Assembly (NCBI GenBank): GCA_020091685.1
Contig: CM034613.1
Span: 1,268,345-1,332,344 of the forward strand
DNA: 64,000 nucleotides
Reading direction: 5' to 3'
Source: Lutjanus erythropterus
Taxonomy: Eukaryota; Chordata; Actinopteri; Lutjaniformes; Lutjanidae
In this document: piece after piece, positions 12,901 to 21,927 of the stretch
How positions within the stretch are numbered: position 1 is the first letter of the stretch
Layout: every line of letters starts with the position of its first letter
Program-made: the position numbers and the translations under genes
Notes under the pieces: generated by a model
What the model was told of the DNA's origin: nothing
The model's database searches: none
What the model saw: the letters and a program-made list of their open reading frames with translations, nothing else

Positions 12901-15272
12901 ATCAGATGTGGCTCGAAGACGACGTCCACCCACACCATAACCAAAAGGTCACAGGTTCAATCTCCTTTTCTTCAGTGTGTTCAACAGTATCCATCAGTCC
13001 TGTTATTGTACCCTTATACTGGGCACCAGTCATAAATACTTGCTCTACCACTACAAATTGAGGCAGTGATTCCCGGTATCTCAGGCTGACCCCCCGTGAC
13101 ATCTGCTCACTTGGAGGCCCAAGCCCTTTTTCTTCATCCAGAGCCACTGGCTGCCCATTTCAGCCACTCTGGAGAGGTCTTTGACTGCTTGGCAGTGGAC
13201 CTTAGCCTGAACTCTCATCTCCCAGAGTAGCCTGGACATTGTTGTGGCAATGAACCCTCTGTAGCCTACCTCGACTGGTTGGATGGTAGCTTTCCAACCA
13301 TGTTACTGAGTGTTGGCTGCAAGTTTCTTACACTGGTTGGTCTCCTCCCCTGCCTCCTCTCAGGGCACCGCAAGCTTGACAGTGTAAACAAGGTGGAGTG
13401 AGGCTGACCATAGCACAAGATTTGGTCTGAAGGTGGTTGATGCAATCACAGCTAGGAAGCAGAGCCTCTGGCACAAGTCTGCCACAATCTTCCAGTTGCA
13501 TGGCCTGGCAACTGTACAAGCGTGAACTTGGTCTGAAGAATCAGGCTAAAACCTCATCTTCTCAGACAAATGCTGTTGTCAGACAGCAGGATGAAAAGGA
13601 AGGAAGAGCATGATGCTGTAATGCTTGTGTGCCGATTTTCCAGTATTGCTGCAAGACACCAAAACACCTGGTTGTGCCACCGGGTGTATTGGCTTTATGT
13701 CAGGTGTGGTCTTGCAGCCCACTAGGATGAGTTCTAGTGTTGCTGGTGTTGGGCAGAGGGTCTTTTGGTGGGGTCCTCTCTGTCCCACTAGCCCACAGAA
13801 GAGTCTGGATCCACTCTAGGTTTCTGCCTGTTAAAAGGAAGTTTTTCCTCACCACAGTTATCTCAGTGTTTGGTCTTGGTAAGGAACAACTGGACTTACA
13901 AAGAGTACAGCTAGACATGCTTGATATTGAAGGTGCCTAGGGATAACTTTGTTGTAATATGGCGGAAAACAAAACTAAACAATGTAATTAGTTGATATGC
14001 AACTCTTGGCTTGGAAAGTAAGTAAGGTTACAATTTTAAGTGAATTGGCAAATCATGCTAACATTAGCAGATTGTGTGCTTCCTAAAGACAGAACCCTCC
14101 AAACCCCTGGCATGCTGTCTGTTGCTCATAAGAGAACCCAGTGAACCCTGATTTGGCAGTGGCTAAGCTATGATCTGACAGTCTCTGTTTGCCAAATTGT
14201 TATTCTGGTATAACTACACCTGTTAGCAAGATGCATGGAAAAGAGCACCCTTGAAAGTGAAAATGTGTGAAACACTTGCAGTATTTCAGATTTACTATGG
14301 AGGATTCAAAAAGTGCAATTTAAAGAGTGCAGCCGCTGGGGTACAAACATATGTAATATAGATGGCCATGAATGACTTAAACATGACCGTGTGATTTTTA
14401 GATGAATGAAAAAACAGTTTGAGGAGGGCTGTTAGAAGTCGGACTCTGTAGCTGTGGCCCAGATCAAGAACTGGATCCAGGACCTCCTATAAAAACATAT
14501 TCTCTCAGATTGAGGTTCATTTATTTGCAAGTGTAGGTAGATTTGGTTTGCAGTAAAAAAGATAGACAGGGCGTCCATGTTGACAAAGACAAACGTGATA
14601 AAAGTTCTCAATGGCTCCAAGGACTTTGAGAAGTAACAATAAAATCAACTCGAAATGACCGAAAGAATAAATAACATAAAATTAAAAAAGGCTAAAATTA
14701 ATTAATCGATCAATCAATACATAAATAAACATTACTTTCTGGCGTCAGTGTTCAGTCTTGCTATGACTTCTTCAACTGAGTGATGGCTGCCGGAACAAAC
14801 ATTTCTGTACCGCTCTTTTTCTGTACCTTGGGACTATGAACCTCTATCCAGAAGGAAGAAGCTGAAATTCACTGTGTAAAGAATGGGAGTCATCATTTAA
14901 AACTGAGCTGGTAATCTGCTGCAGCTGCCTGGACTACAGGGACTCTGAGTTAAGTTGTGACTGTTGCATTTTTCCAAAAATCAGTGATCATATCTTTGGT
15001 TTTAGGTATCTTTAATTGAAGATAGCACTCTGCATACCACTTTTCATTGATGACTGGACCGTGGCTGGTCTCATTTTCCTGCTGCCGACTGACAGTAACT
15101 GAGCCTTCTCCATATTTTCTCTGACTCATGTCTTTGGTTGTCTTTCACGCAGCTTTACAAGAACCTGTGGTCGATGGTGATGCAGGGCAGCCAGGTGCTG
15201 GAGCGCCCATCCTGGTGGAAAGAGTTCTGCTCAGACAAGCCTGTGGTCGGATCCCTCCGTCCAAAACTCTAG
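1016..15272 (+). CDS. acox3: acox3, peroxisomal acyl-CoA oxidase 3 (3' part, 10 exons)
   Basis: FAD enzyme of peroxisomal beta-oxidation; the family makes the first, H2O2-producing double bond in branched (pristanoyl-type) acyl-CoAs. Coding exons are 1016-1198, 1303-1425, 1510-1630, 1719-1841, 2225-2338, 5057-5172, 6534-6708, 8317-8384, 8827-8913 and 15153-15272. They join to 409 residues plus TAG with every phase matching and all introns GT-AG. Local residues 42-46 are RRQFG, 135-140 are CGGHGY, and E160 in NCTYEGDNN sits where the acyl-CoA oxidase catalytic glutamate lies. Residues 342-370 read [15 protein letters not shown], matching ACOX3. About 290 N-terminal residues of the usual 700 or so are outside the window. 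The C-terminus is -SLRPKL, not the usual -SKL. Next gene is htra3, convergent. Family call is from remembered human ACOX3 and is firm; only ACOX2-like paralogy would be an alternative. Confidence 0.96.
1303..1425 (+). CDS. acox3: acox3 exon
   Basis: Acceptor tttcag, donor gtcagt; 41 codons, phase 0 to 0. Begins [20 protein letters not shown] and ends MKDKSDRQ. The preceding intron is only 104 bp. The acceptor and first exon bases recur at 2020-2056. Confidence 0.95.
1510..1630 (+). CDS. acox3: acox3 exon
   Basis: Acceptor ttccag, donor gtcagt; phase 0 to 1. Encodes [20 protein letters not shown] and ends [16 protein letters not shown] plus one base. Contains the CGGHGY signature of the flavin pocket. 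Confidence 0.95.
1719..1841 (+). CDS. acox3: acox3 exon with catalytic Glu
   Basis: Acceptor tttcag, donor gtcagt; phase 1 to 1. Encodes (M)[19 protein letters not shown] followed by [13 protein letters not shown]. The Glu of TYEGD is the family's catalytic base by position. The intron before it is 88 bp. Confidence 0.95.
2020..2056 (+). repeat. partial copy of an acox3 exon edge (acceptor plus exon start)
   Basis: 34 of 37 bases match 1287-1323, the polypyrimidine tract, AG and first 21 bases of the 1303-1425 exon. It reads cag|CAGTGGCGTCTGATCCCGCA, that is QWRLIP, in the intron between exons 1719-1841 and 2225-2338. A GT at 2154 could serve as donor to make a 118-nt open exon, but its inclusion would shift the frame. 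Confidence 0.8.
2225..2338 (+). CDS. acox3: acox3 exon
   Basis: Acceptor tttcag, donor gtattc; phase 1 to 1. Encodes [20 protein letters not shown] and continues to MMDQCMDSA. Matches the SPLKSVDFLD region of ACOX3. Confidence 0.92.
2640..4353. repeat. nested MITE-like repeats in acox3 intron
   Basis: An outer element seems to run from tagggtttggtaatgttc (2643) to tttggtacccaaccctg (about 4336-4352). Inside it, about 3441-4333, is a second element with ends ttttcacacctg and caggtgtgaa, holding many ggttca/ggtcc motifs in both orientations. No coding capacity. Boundaries are approximate. Confidence 0.45.
4620..4765 (-). repeat. fragment of AAAGGACCAGTGT-ended repeat
   Basis: Reverse complement ends aaaggatcagtgtgtaggg, matching the start of the fuller copy at 27938-28443; internal part (ccactgtaggttttcctgca) also matches 11745-11765. 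Confidence 0.5.
4805..4925 (+). repeat. GCAACTAACGATTATTTT-type MITE fragment
   Basis: Starts agggttgcagctaacgatta and runs through ATTAATCAGTTAAT-rich sequence to gatcagtgttt. Same family as 6770-6920, 28590-28985, 57303-57637, 59384-59672 and 60480-60575, a very common kind of repeat in perch-like fish. Confidence 0.65.
5057..5172 (+). CDS. acox3: acox3 exon
   Basis: Acceptor actcag, donor gtaaga; phase 1 to 0. Encodes [20 protein letters not shown] and ends VFEAHNNSQ. Follows a 2.7-kb repeat-filled intron. Confidence 0.93.
5386..5715 (+). repeat. foldback element, partial copy
   Basis: Matches the left half of the full copy at 62304-62899: gatagttttggtgtgag, atgtctccttctctccaat, aatggcactcgac, atccacagaccttc, and the centre with an actactttct/agaaagtag inverted motif. 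Sits in an acox3 intron. Confidence 0.6.
6534..6708 (+). CDS. acox3: acox3 exon
   Basis: Acceptor gtttag, donor gtctgt; phase 0 to 1. Encodes [20 protein letters not shown] and ends [15 protein letters not shown] plus one base of Gly. Exon end is set at 6708 because the next exon must supply GT to complete the Gly codon. Confidence 0.92.
6770..6920 (+). repeat. GCAACTAACGATTATTTT-type MITE fragment
   Basis: Contains attatcgattaatctgttg, tggtctataaaatatcag and the ccagaaaatattcacatttg segment of the family. Both ends are degraded. Confidence 0.6.
7590..8083. repeat. long inverted repeat (foldback) in acox3 intron
   Basis: Left arm about 7590-7764, right arm about 7907-8083 in opposite orientation; both carry ccacaaaacactgct, tttcacaggaaaacagt-like, atggaagtgaatg and gaccagtttt segments. 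About 140 bp separates them. Related single arms lie at 21351-21650, 24595-24845 and 25866-26060. A transcript of this intron could form a long imperfect hairpin. Confidence 0.7.
8317..8384 (+). CDS. acox3: acox3 exon
   Basis: Acceptor gtacag, donor gtacac; phase 1 to 0. Encodes (G)[20 protein letters not shown] then SQ. Short exon that no simple ORF scan picks up; found by phase and family motif GYFSG. Confidence 0.9.
8827..8913 (+). CDS. acox3: acox3 exon
   Basis: Acceptor ctccag, donor gtaaat; 29 codons, phase 0 to 0. Encodes [20 protein letters not shown] then SPIGCADGQ, one of the best conserved ACOX3 stretches. Confidence 0.95.
9908..9941 (+). repeat. (TG)n microsatellite
   Basis: About 17 uninterrupted TG units. 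Confidence 0.97.
11470..11790 (-). repeat. AAAGGACCAGTGT-ended repeat, partial copy
   Basis: Inverted relative to 27938-28443: shares cagaatatatcagaagtg-like, gtataatcacctgaaaataag and ccgccatgtttctacag segments. Confidence 0.6.
12890..13550 (-). pseudogene. decayed LINE reverse-transcriptase C-terminal tail
   Basis: On the minus strand, near 13450-13370 the frame reads [20 protein letters not shown], then near 13290-13140 it reads [20 protein letters not shown] followed by [20 protein letters not shown]. From memory this is the tail found after the reverse-transcriptase domain in common fish non-LTR retrotransposons. Interrupted by stops and frameshifts, so not functional. Confidence 0.65.
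13800..13960 (+). repeat. LINE 3'-tail-like repeat
   Basis: Contains taggtttctgcctgttaaaa and ggaagtttttcctcaccac, then a stretch ending aaggtgcctagggataactt. This phrase set is familiar from very common fish repeats; class assignment is from memory. Confidence 0.5.
13961..15152. other. acox3 last intron, remainder
   Basis: No gene or clear element seen; AT-rich. Confidence 0.4.
15153..15272 (+). CDS. acox3: acox3 last coding exon
   Basis: Acceptor cacgcag after a 6.2-kb intron; 39 codons then TAG at 15270-15272. Encodes [20 protein letters not shown], then [19 protein letters not shown]. Frame is fixed by the phase-0 intron; a longer open frame running to about 15592 is in a different phase and is not used. 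Confidence 0.95.
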   Translation, partial: LYKNLWSMVMQGSQVLERPSWWKEFCSDKPVVGSLRPKL

Positions 15273-17107
15273 AACCCAGACACCTCAGCTACAATCCTGG
15301 ACATGTGTCTGGACTGTCCCAGGTGGAAAAAGCGTGTGCCTTCAAAATAAGCCAACTATACAGTTTAAAATGTAATATGTCTGTATATGCACTATTTCAT
15401 GCCAAAAACCCTGCAGTGAAACAATATAAACATATGAAACTTGAACCCAGGTCCAGCACTAAACAAACTGAAGAGACCTCAACACACATCAGTAACTTTC
15501 ATGGAGAAACTTTGGACCTGCTCACCAGAACATTCCCTAAAACCCTGTTCATACTTTCAACAGATGTTATTGTGAAGAATCAGCCCAACTGATATGAAAC
15601 TGCGGCTTTTGATCTTGAATTATGCTCACCTTCAGGAACAGAGTCAATCCCCAAAAGGAATACATTTATATTTTGTATTTTTAAGTTTCAGGATGATGCC
15701 CACTGTCTCTGCCCCTGCCTCTAAGAATGTTGTTTCTGTGTCTCGAGAGACAGAAATTCTGTGCCAATTTTAACCTGTATCAACAAAACACTGCAATACC
15801 CTGTCAATGCTCTGTCATTGGCTGATGGTGCTACTCTCCGGATAACACGCAGAAAATAGATTAATTATTTTGCCATTTCTTTTGTAATATTTGACTGTCA
15901 GAAGCTTGGAGACAAATGAAGCATTTCTGATATGTCCTCAAATACCCCTTTACTTCCTTCCATTAATCAAATAATATTTATTATACATTTGAAAATCATT
16001 TGACAGTTTCTTTGTCACTATTTTTAATCAATGGATAAATTATATCATAGTAAATTTATAAAAGAATTTACTGTTATTATTGTTTAAAAATTCCTATCAA
16101 CTTTAAGGTAATTGTTTGCATGTTGTGGGAATCTACAGTCTGGTGTATAACATGCAAACTTGTAACTTTTCCATCCAGAACGGCTCACCTCAAAATCAAG
16201 AGATCTGTGGCGCTCAAAGCGTCAAAAAGTATATTTGAAAAACTCAACAGCATCGCCTCTTTCCAGAAATCATGACCTGGTTGCTCAAAATAATCCACAG
16301 ACCTTTTCATGAGCAGTTTCATTTCTTTCTGAAGTAGTATCTACTGGAAATACTTTAGAAACTACTAGCGTCTAATAGAAAGAAAGTAGTTCCAGCATGA
16401 AACTGCTCACAACAAGGTCTCTGGATTATCTTGAGTAACTGGGTCATGAGTTTTGGAAAGTGACACTGGTTTTCAGTTTTAAAAATATGTATTTTAGATT
16501 TTGGGGTGAACGGTCCTCTTAACACAGCATTAATATTCTAGTACATGGTACATTTTTATGGCCTTACAAATATCACTACAATGTGAGCCACAGACTTTAT
16601 CTTGAATATATGTGGCTCATTAAAGGTCAAAAGATTTTGAGTGTTTGAAATGATTGGAAATAACTTTAAAGACTTAAGTTGTATATGACATCAATTCAGG
16701 ATTATAAAAGTGTAGTAAAGTTTTGTGGCTAAAAATAAGAAAAAAGAAAAGGAAAAAAGTTTCTGCACTGTGTAACACTTCAGTCACACATGCATTACAA
16801 AAGCACTTCCTTGATTGATAAATATAATTTGTACAAACTATATTTTGACATTCTCATGTTCCACAACTACAAATCTTTCCTATACAGTCACAATATTTTT
16901 TTAAGTTTTCAAACAGTTATATACAACCATGGGCTTTCTGCAGTTATTTCTTTACATTATTTCTAAACATTATTTCACATGCAAAAATCTTATTGACAAT
17001 TATTTAAGTCCACAATAATAAGTAATATTTTAAAGAATGTAAAAACTGTGTTACACTGCTAACCTACGAAGTAGCTACTGTTTTTAATTTAATTGCAGAC
17101 AAATAAA
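15273..17107 (+). other. probable acox3 3' UTR and downstream flank
   Basis: No further gene is seen. ATTAAA at 16619-16624 and AATAAA at 17102-17107 are candidate poly(A) signals, so the 3' UTR could be about 1.35 or 1.8 kb. A foldback-element copy at 16180-16525 lies inside. The transcript end cannot be fixed from sequence alone. Confidence 0.4.
16180..16525 (+). repeat. foldback element, degraded copy
   Basis: Shares ggcgctcaaagc, atcatgacctggttgctcaa, aatccacagacctt, a central agaaagtagtt, then the mirror half ending ggggtgaacggtcctcttaa. Same family as 62304-62899. Confidence 0.65.
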
Positions 17108-19400
17108 GGTATTGTTTTAAATAGTTTCAATTGTGTATAGTAGTTATAGTAGTGTATCAATTGTGATCGTAGTTAATGTGCAAATCTAATTTTCACAACC
17201 TCAGAGTGGACAAAGTCTTGGGGACACGCTGGGGTCTGGGCCTCACTGAGGGTGAAAAACAATGCTGTAGATGATGTGGGGGTGGTTGCTATACTGGTGA
17301 TGTCACCGGCACTGGTTCCACGCTGGCCCACGACACAGATTTTGCTATACCGTCATTACTGTGATAAATGTTTTAGCATAGCAAAGATTAACATGCCGTT
17401 GTCGCACTAGGGATCGATATTTTTCATGAAAATGAGACATTTTCTACCTCTGAACAGAAGCACACCTTCAGGTAATACCTCAGCTTCGTTGAAACACACT
17501 GGTCATATTTCAAGCAGCACTAAATGCAACAAGGAGAAATGAGGGTTCAGCCTGACCTTTGGTGCACTTTTTTGTGAAGTACAACATTTAGGTCAATCAA
17601 CTTCAGAATTAACATAATCTGCGCAGCGTCTTGAACTTTGCTGCAGCTGTCAAGTTTATTGGCTGTGATCTGTCTCTGTCTGACTGAACAGCCTCCTGGA
17701 TGTGATATTTTACAATTCTTCATATTACAAACTATAGAATTTGTTAAATCAAGTTTTCAAAGTCATTCTGTTAAGCTGAGACAGATTCCATATTCTGTTA
17801 CCGTTCAGAGCTGACTGGTGCACGTGTCCAGTAGAAGGCTGGCACCACTCGTGTCAGATACAGTCAGCCTAAAAAGTGATCATCAAGTTAAAAAGCAAAG
17901 CTATAAAAGAGTTTTCACTCACTTGATGTCAGTTTATTTTTTGGATGGATTTTTTGGATGGTCTTTCTTCATTCCCCTGAGGGTTAGGGTTAGGTGCAGT
18001 TCACCACAGCCTGCTGTTGAAGAATCATGTGTGGCTACTTCTCTGGCTGTTTAACCCAGAAGTATAATTCCAGTGTTCTTGCATGATTTGGGCTTTCGCT
18101 TGGAATTTTATCTGAGATGTTAAATTGACAGCAAATAACTTGTTCAAGAGTGGCGCATTTTATCCATCGTACACAGGGTGCCAAGATAATATGGGTCAGT
18201 CAAGAGAAATCGTGTGAATTCTTGAATACTAAATGAGGCCAAGGTGTGGAGCTATGTGTAAGCAAGATATTTTAACTTATTTTGCAAAAAACATCGGACA
18301 CAATTTATTACTTCTCACAGAGCATTGAACATTGTTAAAAACATGACTGGAGGTGAACTATCTTATATATCTTCTAAAAATGTACACCAGCAAGTACAAC
18401 TTTAGTTTTGATATATGTGTAAAGTCACTGCAGTGATCAACTGTGCTGTCAGGCCACACAGGTGCACTGTAGACTCAGCAGCACATTGCCACTTGCTGCA
18501 TTTTCTTTTGTTTGTGAAAAGATATTCCCTTTTCTGTCTTCCTCTTGATTCACCATAAAGAAGCATTGATCAGAAGGCTCATTTAGCATCAGTCTTAATG
18601 TGGTGCTTTGTATTGACCATTTATGGTTGAACATGGATGTGCAGAGGGTGAGATAAGAGGCTGATCACATGCACATGTATCAGGGTAGACTGTGATTTAT
18701 GCAGGAACATTGCCTGCAGGTTTTATATAAGTCTGATTTATTTTGGCACATGCCACGGATCCCGGGCACTGTTTTATAGATAAGACTCCAGGGCACGTCA
18801 GGTGAGTAAATACTGGTAGAAGAGGTGTTGCAGTGATTTTCGAAGACAGACGGCATTTCTGCTATCTGAATCATATTCTGTTACTCATTCCACCAACAAA
18901 GGAACTCACAGGAGAAAAGGCTGAGTTGAGATTTTTTATATTACAGTCACAGTTGGATCCCCCCCCCCCCTTTCAGTTCGACTTGGACTTAAACACCAGT
19001 GACTTGTGACTTCTTGTAAAGTTGAGACTTGAAAATACACCTTCCCCCAAACCCAGAGTCTTATTATTTATTTAAACCTGAATTCACCAGTCACTCAATT
19101 AATTCCCAGAATCAACTGACCATAACACTGTTCATTCTTAGCAAGTCGACACTTAATTCCCCAGATCCGCTTTGTTTGAACCAGTCTGACAGCAGAGAAC
19201 CACAAAGTATGAACACTACTTTATTATGTATGAGCTCCTGTTGGAAAAAAATGATACTAAAGATAATTTTGTTCACATGTTAAAACTATGAGGTGGTCAA
19301 AAAAGATGAAGTGCAGGATGCAGAAATGCAGAACAATAGATTGAAAATTACAAATGGAGATGCAACAATTTCCAACTTTGTTTAACATTGAGTTGCACAA
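17108..19400. other. intergenic, nothing recognised
   Basis: AT-rich sequence with a short telomere-like gggttagggttagg at about 17980-17993 and a run of ten or more C at 18959-18970. No coding signal supported by splice sites or family motifs. Confidence 0.5.
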
Positions 19401-19408
19401 GAAGAGTC

Positions 19409-19775
19409 ACCTTGCGAGGCAGCTGGATTAGTGAGATCATTCAAGAATCCATTTTTTTCAAGTTATCCATTTGTGTCTACACCAAAAGTGGTGCAGCCAA
19501 TCAACATCCTACAAGGGACTACTGGCAGCTTCAGGCATGGTTTTGGCGTGACGACAGCAAGAAGTATCCATGGAAGCAACTCGTCTCAAACAAACAATGG
19601 CGTCTTCTGAAGAAGTTAGAGTAGATACTGTGATAGCATCAGTTATATCAGAACTACAGAGAATTTCTTCATTGAAAGAAGAGCAAAGAACAACACTGAA
19701 GGCTTTTCTCCATGGAATAGATGTTTTTGCTTTTCTCCCTACCAGCTTCAGCAAGAGTTTGATTTGATTGGATAG
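19409..19775 (+). mobile_element. repeat with helicase-like ORF start, copy A
   Basis: Leader of about 160 bp beginning cttgcgaggcagctggatta, then a 65-codon frame (19570-19767). Its end reads SSLKEEQRTTLKAFLHGIDV then FAFLPTSFSKSLI-stop. The LKxEQRxxLKAFLxGxDVFxxLPTxFxKSLI layout resembles the Q-motif and Walker A (PTGxGKS) of RecQ-type helicases, with both Walker glycines changed to Ser. The frame then stops and unrelated repeat follows. Two further copies lie at 48320-48590 and 52109-52336. The transposon class is unknown to me. Confidence 0.55.
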
Positions 19776-19779
19776 TGAA

Positions 19780-20200
19780 CAAGATAGTGGACCCAAAAAT
19801 GCGGACTGGGGCTGAACAGAAAAAGTTAAAAGCAATTTAATGACAACAAATTAAATAGGTAACAGGCTTACTTGGAAAATTGGGTAGTCCCAAACACAGA
19901 AAACTAAAGCTGTAAAAATCCAAAAACAAGGGAAAAGTCCAAAATGGCAAGGAAAACACAGAGAGGGCTGGGATTCTCATCACAAAGAACGACAACGAAC
20001 TGACACAGAAACAGAGAAACACAAGAATGAAGTAGAGAAGCAACTAATCAGACACAGGTGGATGTAATGAGACAGGTGAAACTATCAAAAAGGGCGGGAA
20101 AAGGACAAAGACAGGAAGTAAAGTCAAGACACTTGAGGGAGGATCAGGACAACAAATAAAACAGGAAGTAACTCAAAAAAAAACAAACCATGAAAATATC
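19780..20200. repeat. A-rich repeat-like block
   Basis: Contains phrases such as cagacacaggtggatgtaat and gacaggtgaa, acaggaagtaa, familiar from dispersed fish repeats. No coding capacity. Confidence 0.35.
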
Positions 20201-20210
20201 ACACTGGAGG

Positions 20211-20268
20211 TTGTGCTGTTGGACTGAATATCAGCAAGGCTGTGATGATATTCAGTCCAACAGCACAA
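20211..20268. repeat. perfect 23-bp inverted repeat with 12-nt loop
   Basis: Arms 20211-20233 and 20246-20268 are exact reverse complements; loop gcaaggctgtga. Could be a transposon remnant or a small hairpin RNA; no promoter or terminator signal is evident. Confidence 0.9.
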
Positions 20269-20269
20269 A

Positions 20270-21340
20270 CTCCCGTGCAGTATTAGCTTAATTGCTAACT
20301 TGACTGTTTATTTAGAACGTTAGATATTAATTTTAAGGTCATGCCGAGTGTCATGAAAAGACTAGAAGAATTGTGTCCATGTGCACAAATAACAGACTAT
20401 TTTATGAACTGCAATGAGACTGTGTTTCTAAAGGACATATATGTTTTACTCATTTGTGAGCTGAAGCTCAGCAGTTCAGCTCCACTTCTGAATAACTCAT
20501 AAATACATGGAAAGTGCTTGTAAATAAAGTTGTTTTCTTCCCCTCCACCAGACATAAGTGTCTTTTTGTGGGACAGAGCTGACTGACTCAGCTTGACTCA
20601 TTTGTCAAGACTGAATTTAGAGACCCTGAACCTTCACTGTTTATAATACCACCCGTCTGCCCCAAAAAACCAAAACTACAAAATTACAGGTTGGCCCGTG
20701 ACAGTTGACGAGATTAAGATGTTGCTTGAGAGAAGAGAGGAGGGAGGACAGATGCAGACAGGAGGGAAATTGGAACGGATGATGAAGGACAAGGAAAAAA
20801 AGAAGAGGGCCTGCTGCCAAATGTGAAGAGACGCAGAAAAAGACATTCAAGACCTTAAGGCACACATCTCCACATCTTTAGTTTAAATGATAAAGATTTT
20901 AAAAGTAAATATTTTCAAATGGTTTGTAGACTTTATATCTGTCTGTCTGCCAGCGCTCCAATAAACCCTGACAACAGGATGATGAATAGATATTAACTCA
21001 CACTGCACTGAGAAACAATCTGATTTGTTAGAGTCACAGCCAGCGGTGTGATTCATACCTCAAAATGAATAAATGTAGTCATTATTCTCACCTCCCCAAC
21101 ACATGTTCAGTTAGGACTAACTCTGTACTGTATCTTCCAAAAAGCTTAGCACAGTTTCTGTCAGTGCAGCAGAGCAGAGAGAAGTGCATTATGGGGGATC
21201 ACAATGCAGTTTGTCATTTTGATGACAAGTGTCGAAAGAGGAGGGGTGCAACTCGGGTTTTGGATTAGATCGATTCTTCACTGCTGGATGACCTAAAAAT
21301 ATTGGGATATTATGTAATTTTTCTTTCAATATTAAATTAT
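20270..21340. other. intergenic, nothing recognised
   Basis: No gene or named repeat seen. Confidence 0.4.
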
Positions 21341-21350
21341 TTAAGGGATA

Positions 21351-21650
21351 GTTCACCCAAAAATGAAAATTCAGCCATTATCTCCTCACCCTCATGCTGA
21401 TTGAAAGTGGGGTTTATCTTTTTAGTCCACAAAACACAGCTGGAGTTTCACAGGAAAACAGTATTGCACAATCTCCCAAACAATGGAAGTCAATGGTGAC
21501 CAGTTTTCAAACTTCAAAGTAAAAAAAGACAACAGAATAAAAACATAAAATGTCTCCATACTGCTTGTCTGCCGTAATCTGAGTCTTCCAGTCCAGGGAG
21601 CTGCTATTGCCCAACAACCCCCTCTATGTACATGAAATGGTTTGGTCCTG
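21351..21650 (+). repeat. TTAA-ended MITE fragment (AGTTCACCC family)
   Basis: Starts ttaagggatagttcacccaa, then aaatgaaaattcagccatta and tccacaaaacacagctgg, matching 24595-24845 and the arms of 7590-8083. It resembles the termini of abundant fish foldback elements. Confidence 0.65.
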
Positions 21651-21701
21651 CCCCAAAACACCACACAGTGTTTGCTAGCAGTGAATTGTGAGTGAAGAGA
21701 A

Positions 21702-21927
21702 TGGTTTGGTTTGCTTTTGTTTGGTTTGGTTTGGTTTGGCTTGGTTTTGGTTTTGGTTGGTTTGGTTTTGATCTGGTTTGATTTGGTTTGGTTGGTTTGT
21801 TTTTTGTTTGGTTTGGTTAGTTCAGTTTTGGATTTGTTTGGTTGGTTCTGGTTTTGTTTGATTTGGTTTGGTTTGGTTTGGTTTTTGTTTGGTTTGGTTT
21901 GGTTAGTTTTGGATTTGCTTGGTTTGG
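21702..21927 (+). repeat. (TTTGG)n degenerate satellite tract
   Basis: About 225 bp of ggttt/ttggt pentamers with interspersed variants. Accounts for the long open frames on both strands here, which are artefacts. Confidence 0.9.

Noticed and set aside
15128-15592. 154-codon plus-strand frame
   Set aside because: Overlaps the last acox3 exon in another phase and starts before the splice acceptor; the phase-consistent frame stops at 15272.
17980-17993. Telomere-like gggttagggttagg
   Set aside because: Only two units and similar phrases recur inside dispersed repeats; not an interstitial telomere.
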